Assembly (NCBI GenBank): GCA_958295665.1
Contig: OY282558.1
Coordinates: 116,674,838-116,738,837 of the forward strand
Length of the DNA stretch: 64,000 nt
Direction of reading: 5' to 3'
DNA from: Tipula vernalis
Taxonomy: Eukaryota; Arthropoda; Insecta; Diptera; Tipulidae
A program made the translations under genes and the position numbers. The first letter of the stretch is position 1. Every line of letters begins with the position of its first letter. Below the pieces are notes generated by a model that had not been told where the DNA came from, ran no database searches, and saw only the letters and a program-made list of their open reading frames with translations. Positions 60,432-64,000 of the stretch are shown here, piece after piece.

Positions 60432-62710
60432 TTAAGCATCTTTCAAATTTTTAATTAATAAATTAATAGAAGTATGCTGCTTTTCAAATTCTGTCGTTAT
60501 ATTATAATAAAATAGCTTAATAAAATTCCAGACTAGTATGGAAGTTTGCGGATATTGTAAATTAAACAACATGTATATTTTGAAACATGTATCCAATGCC
60601 TGCAAGATACAATTAAATTGATATCTACAACCATCAAAAAACACAACAAAATTGTTTGCGTCTATTAAACTTCCTTCTACAATAATAAATGGCTGGATCG
60701 GAGCCTTTAAATTAAGTTTTAATTGAATTTTTTCTTCGATTTGCGTCACTGTTTCGCCTATCAAAAAAATTGAATTTTGGGAATCTTTAATTGAAAATTT
60801 AACACGCGCCTGCTTGGACGTGCTTGGTGCAGCTCCTATCTCTCTGGTTACAGGTGGTATAACTGCATGAAGAAGATATGGCACAATAGCATTTGTGGCA
60901 TCTGTAGAAAAAATAAAAATAAAAATTAACAATGATTTAATTAAATAATTATGGAATAATAAGTTCACACATCTTGGATCGAGAAACTTACTTTGCGATA
61001 AACTATGGTTGGATAGCAGTATGTCCAAAAGATGTTTATTGGTTGCGTCCTTAATTTTGTTTTTGATTATATTAATTAGTTCCGTTCGCGATGTTTCAAA
61101 GTTTTGGAAAAATGTTTTCGGTCCATATATAAACTCGAAATCAACGGCCACCTATAAATAACTAATTTAAATGTGTGCCTAAACTAATAAATAATTTGAA
61201 AGGGTACCAATTTAAATCCTAGAGCCTTTTTATAATGTGGCCACTTTTCAAATACATCAGAAGTGCAGCTTTTGGAATGTTGCATTATTTCGGCTAGCTG
61301 CTTACACCTATATTTTGTAGTGGCAATCCAATGATTCTCGAGCTCGCCAAACGAGCAATTGTCATTGCTTATGCAACTAGATCTGTTTCAATATCATGTT
61401 CTGGTTCTGAAAATGTATAGTTCCTGCATAACTTAAAAATTCTAACATTCGTCATTATTGCCTGCAAAAGTTGGTTATACACAGTGAGGAAAAACTAAAT
61501 GTTTTTCAAACAAGCAGCCCACTAAAATATTGAATTTTGTTATTTTAAAAAAAAATAAAATAAAAACGTTGTCTTTGTCTCTTATATGGAGCATCAGGTT
61601 ATTTTTCTGTTTTCCTTGTTTTTTTGACTGTCAGCCAATTTTTGTCATGGAATACAGGCTTAAGTAGATTTATATGTTTTCGTGTATAACCAACTTTTGC
61701 AGGCGAAAGTACATTACCAAAGCTGAGTGCAAATGTATTTCTCAAATATTTATTGTGAAGGCTGCTAGATATATGTTCCCGTTTTTCAAGTAGGCCACAG
61801 TCTTTCATTGTTCGTTGTGAGCTAAAATATTTGGAATATATTTTTGATATGGCTCTTTTACCTTGCTGCTTTACGAAATAGGTTCCCTATACAAATTTTA
61901 GAACTCGATCAACAAATTGTTATGAAAATTAAATTGTAATATAATTAGTTACCAATTCTTCGTCGGGGAAATTGTCAATAATCTGAGAGGACAGTAATTT
62001 TGCCAAAGTGGTTAACATCTTTATTTTTTGTTGTATGAGAAAATTATTTATTTCCTCAAGAAGTACGGTTCTGCAGCCATTATTTAATTTCTTTTTATCA
62101 GCGTAATGTTTTATAATTGCACGTCCTTTTCTAGTTTCATTTAATATATCAATAAGTTTCAAATCACATCCCTCTTCTGTGTTTTTATTCAGCGTCACAG
62201 TATTGCTATCGTTAAAAACTTCAGTTACTTCATAATCGTAATTTTGATCCGAAGCGTTTGTAGTTGTTTGCCAAGTTATTAATTTTTGCTCAAATTTGAT
62301 TTCATAACCAAGGCCAATTTTGTGCAGTAAACGTAAATTTAACAAATGTTGAATATTCATATATCTTAACGCAATTTCATCTATACGTTCGTCTGCAATA
62401 ACAAATAATAAAAAACAAAATATAAGAAAAGGAAACCAAAGCTCAATAATATTGATTTATATTTACCTAGGAATATTTCGTAGAGAAAGCTAAATTCCCA
62501 ATTTTCCAAGAGTATTTTCATATGGTGGGCTGCAATGTCAGTTAAAGGAGGACTTATGCGATTTTCTTCAATTGTACCAATCCGGTTACCATAATTTGTA
62601 TTATTATTGTTGGTTTGTAAAACAACGTTTGACACTTCGGATAATTCGGTAAGTACTACATCTTCTTCATACTGTGGTTCCAGTTGGTAATGCATGGTTT
62701 TATTATACAT
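60432..62710 (-). pseudogene. SAM-like protein gene of CACTG element B, six exons, one frameshift
   Basis: Exons: 62467-62710, 61953-62392, 61718-61886, 61208-61406, 60992-61151 and 60432-60901 (about 560 codons). Every intron has GT/AG ends and the same phase as in copy A (1, 0, 1, 0, 1). The SAM-like fold spans about residues 66-130 (LLENWEFSFLYEIFL joined to DERIDEIALRYMNIQHLLNL, then IGLGYEIKFEQKLITW). Exon 3 has YFVKQQGKRAISKIYSKYFS, exon 5 opens VAVDFEFIYGP, and exon 6 has IKDSQNSIFLIGETVTQIEE and FNLQYPQTSILVWNFIKLFY. Exon 4 needs a one-base correction near 61375 to align with copy A (ISNDNCSFGELENHW). Otherwise it is open. The function is unknown. ATG 62710 is the first in frame; 62695 is the alternative start. 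Confidence 0.72.
61459..61703. mobile_element. 245-bp inverted-repeat element in intron 3 of copy B gene
   Basis: The ends are perfect inverted copies, GCCTGCAAAAGTTGGTTATA at the left and its complement at 61684-61703. The inside contains the half-palindrome also present at 15038-15258 (tcatggaatacaggc and neighbours). It lies wholly in intron 3, next to the donor site. Confidence 0.75.
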
Positions 62711-62871
62711 GTTTCAAGATTTTATGTTAATTTTATTTTATTAACGACTAAATTTTGAAGTAAATTTATGAAGTGTGTGTTATTGATTAATGTTAACTAA
62801 ATTAAATACAATTACAAATAATTTATTTTGTAATAAATCTAAAATTACGTCTAAGATTATACTTAAGTGTT

Positions 62872-64000
62872 TTAAAAATTTGATTTTAGACGAATATATA
62901 ATTTTCCATCTTGCATTTTTATGAGATTTAATGGCGGTGACTTGAAGTATTCTAATTTAAAAATTAAATTCTCAGATATAACTAACTTATTTTTATCGAC
63001 TTTATATGCCATTAAATGTTTTTGAAATCTTTTAATTAGAATTTCGTCTAAAACCAATATTACTTCGAATGTATCTTTCACTACATGCATTTGTTTAATT
63101 TCGTACAAACTAACGATTTCTTCATATTTATTAGTCAAGAAAAATCCGGTTTGATATAAAGTTCCCATATACTCAATGGTATTATAACTACTGAAAGTAG
63201 CATTACCTAAATATTTAGTTAATTTTTCACAAATTTTGCTTAAAGTTTTGTGTTGTATCTTTAAAATCAAGGATGGACAATCCTCATTCAATAAAATGTG
63301 CGCAAATTTTAACTGATATTTTTTTGCTCAACTAAGTATATTTGTCCTAGAGGTAATTGCTCTAGCATAGGTTTTAAATTCCTTATGTTTGGCTTCATAT
63401 CGAAACCCCCAATAATATTTAGGTGGCCCAGATTGTTCTATTATGGAAGGATAATGCGTTAGTAAATGGAATTTTGGCTTAAGCGTATCTGAGAATAGAG
63501 AAATGTACGTTGAATTATGCATTTTGATCAAATTTCGTAAAATATCTAAAGTTTGCTGAGAAAACTGATCAGCAAGCAATAAATCAATCATTTAAACCAG
63601 ACATAACAAAAATTTCCAGCATCTGTCTTGTTTTGGAATTAAGTCTCCGATCATTATTGGAAGAAAGTGAATAAATGTATTTATTTCACTCGCTGACATT
63701 TTAAGACGTTTGCTTTTTAAATGGTCTTGTGTAATAGGCTTAGACAAATTTCCGATATCTATTGATCCATAATGAAATGTGTTCTTTCTTAAGTTAAGAA
63801 TGTCCAAGGAAAACAAATCTGCATATGAATTTAAAAAGTAGTTTAATATATGACATAAATCATAATGGCAAGCGCCTTCAAAAACATCATGCATTAGATC
63901 AACAGCATAATTTTCGGCGACGTGAAATGATTTTATTTAATTAAGAGGAGAATTAGCTGATATGTCGGTTTCTTCAAACAAATGATTTTTAACGTTAGAT
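62872..64000 (-). pseudogene. Transposase-like gene of CACTG element B (partial, three stops)
   Basis: One frame runs from beyond the window edge to 62872, broken by TAA at 63937, TAA at 63592 and TGA at 63328. Motifs in order: FHVAENYAVDLMHDVFEGAC, HHLKSKRLKMSASE-like (DHLKSKRLKMSASEINTF), GDLIPKQDRCWKF, LLLADQFSQQTLDILRNL, TLKPKFHLLTHYPSIIEQSG and YWGFRYEAKHKEFKTYARAI. From memory the same blocks occur in a large family of unnamed arthropod and cnidarian repeat proteins. I relate D-x-MHD-x-x-EG and the FEAKHxxxK block to the catalytic region of EnSpm/CACTA (TNP2-type) transposases. The C-terminal part (63291-62872) has no known motif. The N-terminal part is outside the window. Each stop is one base change from a sense codon. 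Confidence 0.65.

Larger units (their letters stand above)
59760..64000 (-). mobile_element. CACTG-ended (EnSpm/CACTA-like) element, copy B, cut by window end
   Basis: The left end CACTGAAAAAAAAAATGTAG, with tcatattgaaaa following, matches the left end of copy A (CACTGAAAAAAATATTC, attcatattga). About 670 bp of AT-rich subterminal sequence with repeated tcaatatgaaaat motifs precedes the first gene. On the minus strand it carries the SAM-like gene (60432-62710) and, 161 bp further upstream, a transposase-like pseudogene (62872-64000+). The other terminus lies beyond the window, so TIR pairing and the target duplication cannot be checked here. Confidence 0.6.

Noticed and set aside
61599..61808. 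Reading exon 3 of the copy B gene through to the stop at 61599
   Set aside because: The copy A exon ends at the equivalent donor (TTTG|GTAATG in B). The extra residues are encoded by the intronic MITE.

Overview
This 64 kb window looks like insect, most probably dipteran, nuclear DNA. It is strongly AT-rich and full of BEL/Pao, Ty3/gypsy, Jockey-like, CR1-like and LOA/R1-like retroelements, Penelope-like elements, mariner/Tc1 transposons and many short inverted-repeat elements. I found no convincing host gene. It reads as a transposon graveyard with two young insertions: a BEL/Pao LTR element with LTRs I could not tell apart, and a Jockey-like LINE with both ORFs open.

Layout. 0-3 kb: two decayed Tc1/mariner-superfamily transposases and G/T-rich minisatellites. 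4-8.7 kb: diverged tandem repeats in inverted orientation, a long inverted-repeat element, a tandem duplication and a tRNA-like SINE head. 11.3-13.9 kb: CR1-like LINE remnant (minus). 14.4-18.4 kb: a TA-flanked MITE and a 3.1 kb foldback structure with another palindromic element nested in its left arm. 18.8-19.8 kb: decayed mariner. 19.9-20.8 kb: Ty3/gypsy pol scraps. 24.3-27.4 kb: LINE with RNase H (minus). 27.8-37.0 kb: a 9.1 kb element with CACTG termini and TA flanks, carrying a six-exon SAM-like gene. 37.7-38.4 kb: inverted repeat with a GC-rich core. 39.4-41.3 kb: BEL/Pao gag-protease remnant. 41.9-47.6 kb: Penelope-like element split by the Jockey-like LINE. 47.7-50.6 kb: gypsy-type gag and LINE scraps. 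50.6-57.4 kb: complete BEL/Pao element. 57.6-59.5 kb: Penelope endonuclease piece and a very decayed BEL pol. 59.8 kb to the end: a second CACTG element, with a paralogous SAM-like gene and a transposase-like gene cut by the window edge.

The most interesting system is the pair of CACTG elements (27848-36986 and 59760 to beyond 64000). Both encode, on the minus strand, a roughly 540-560-residue protein in six exons with the same intron phases. Its SAM-like N-terminal fold is split by intron 1. The second copy also carries, just upstream, a transposase-like gene whose HD-EG and FEAKH-type motifs I relate to the EnSpm/CACTA superfamily. The termini (CACTG, 2-bp TA flanks) agree with that. Both copies carry disabling lesions, and the first lacks the transposase. 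Nearly all the long (TA)n arrays of the window sit inside the first copy.
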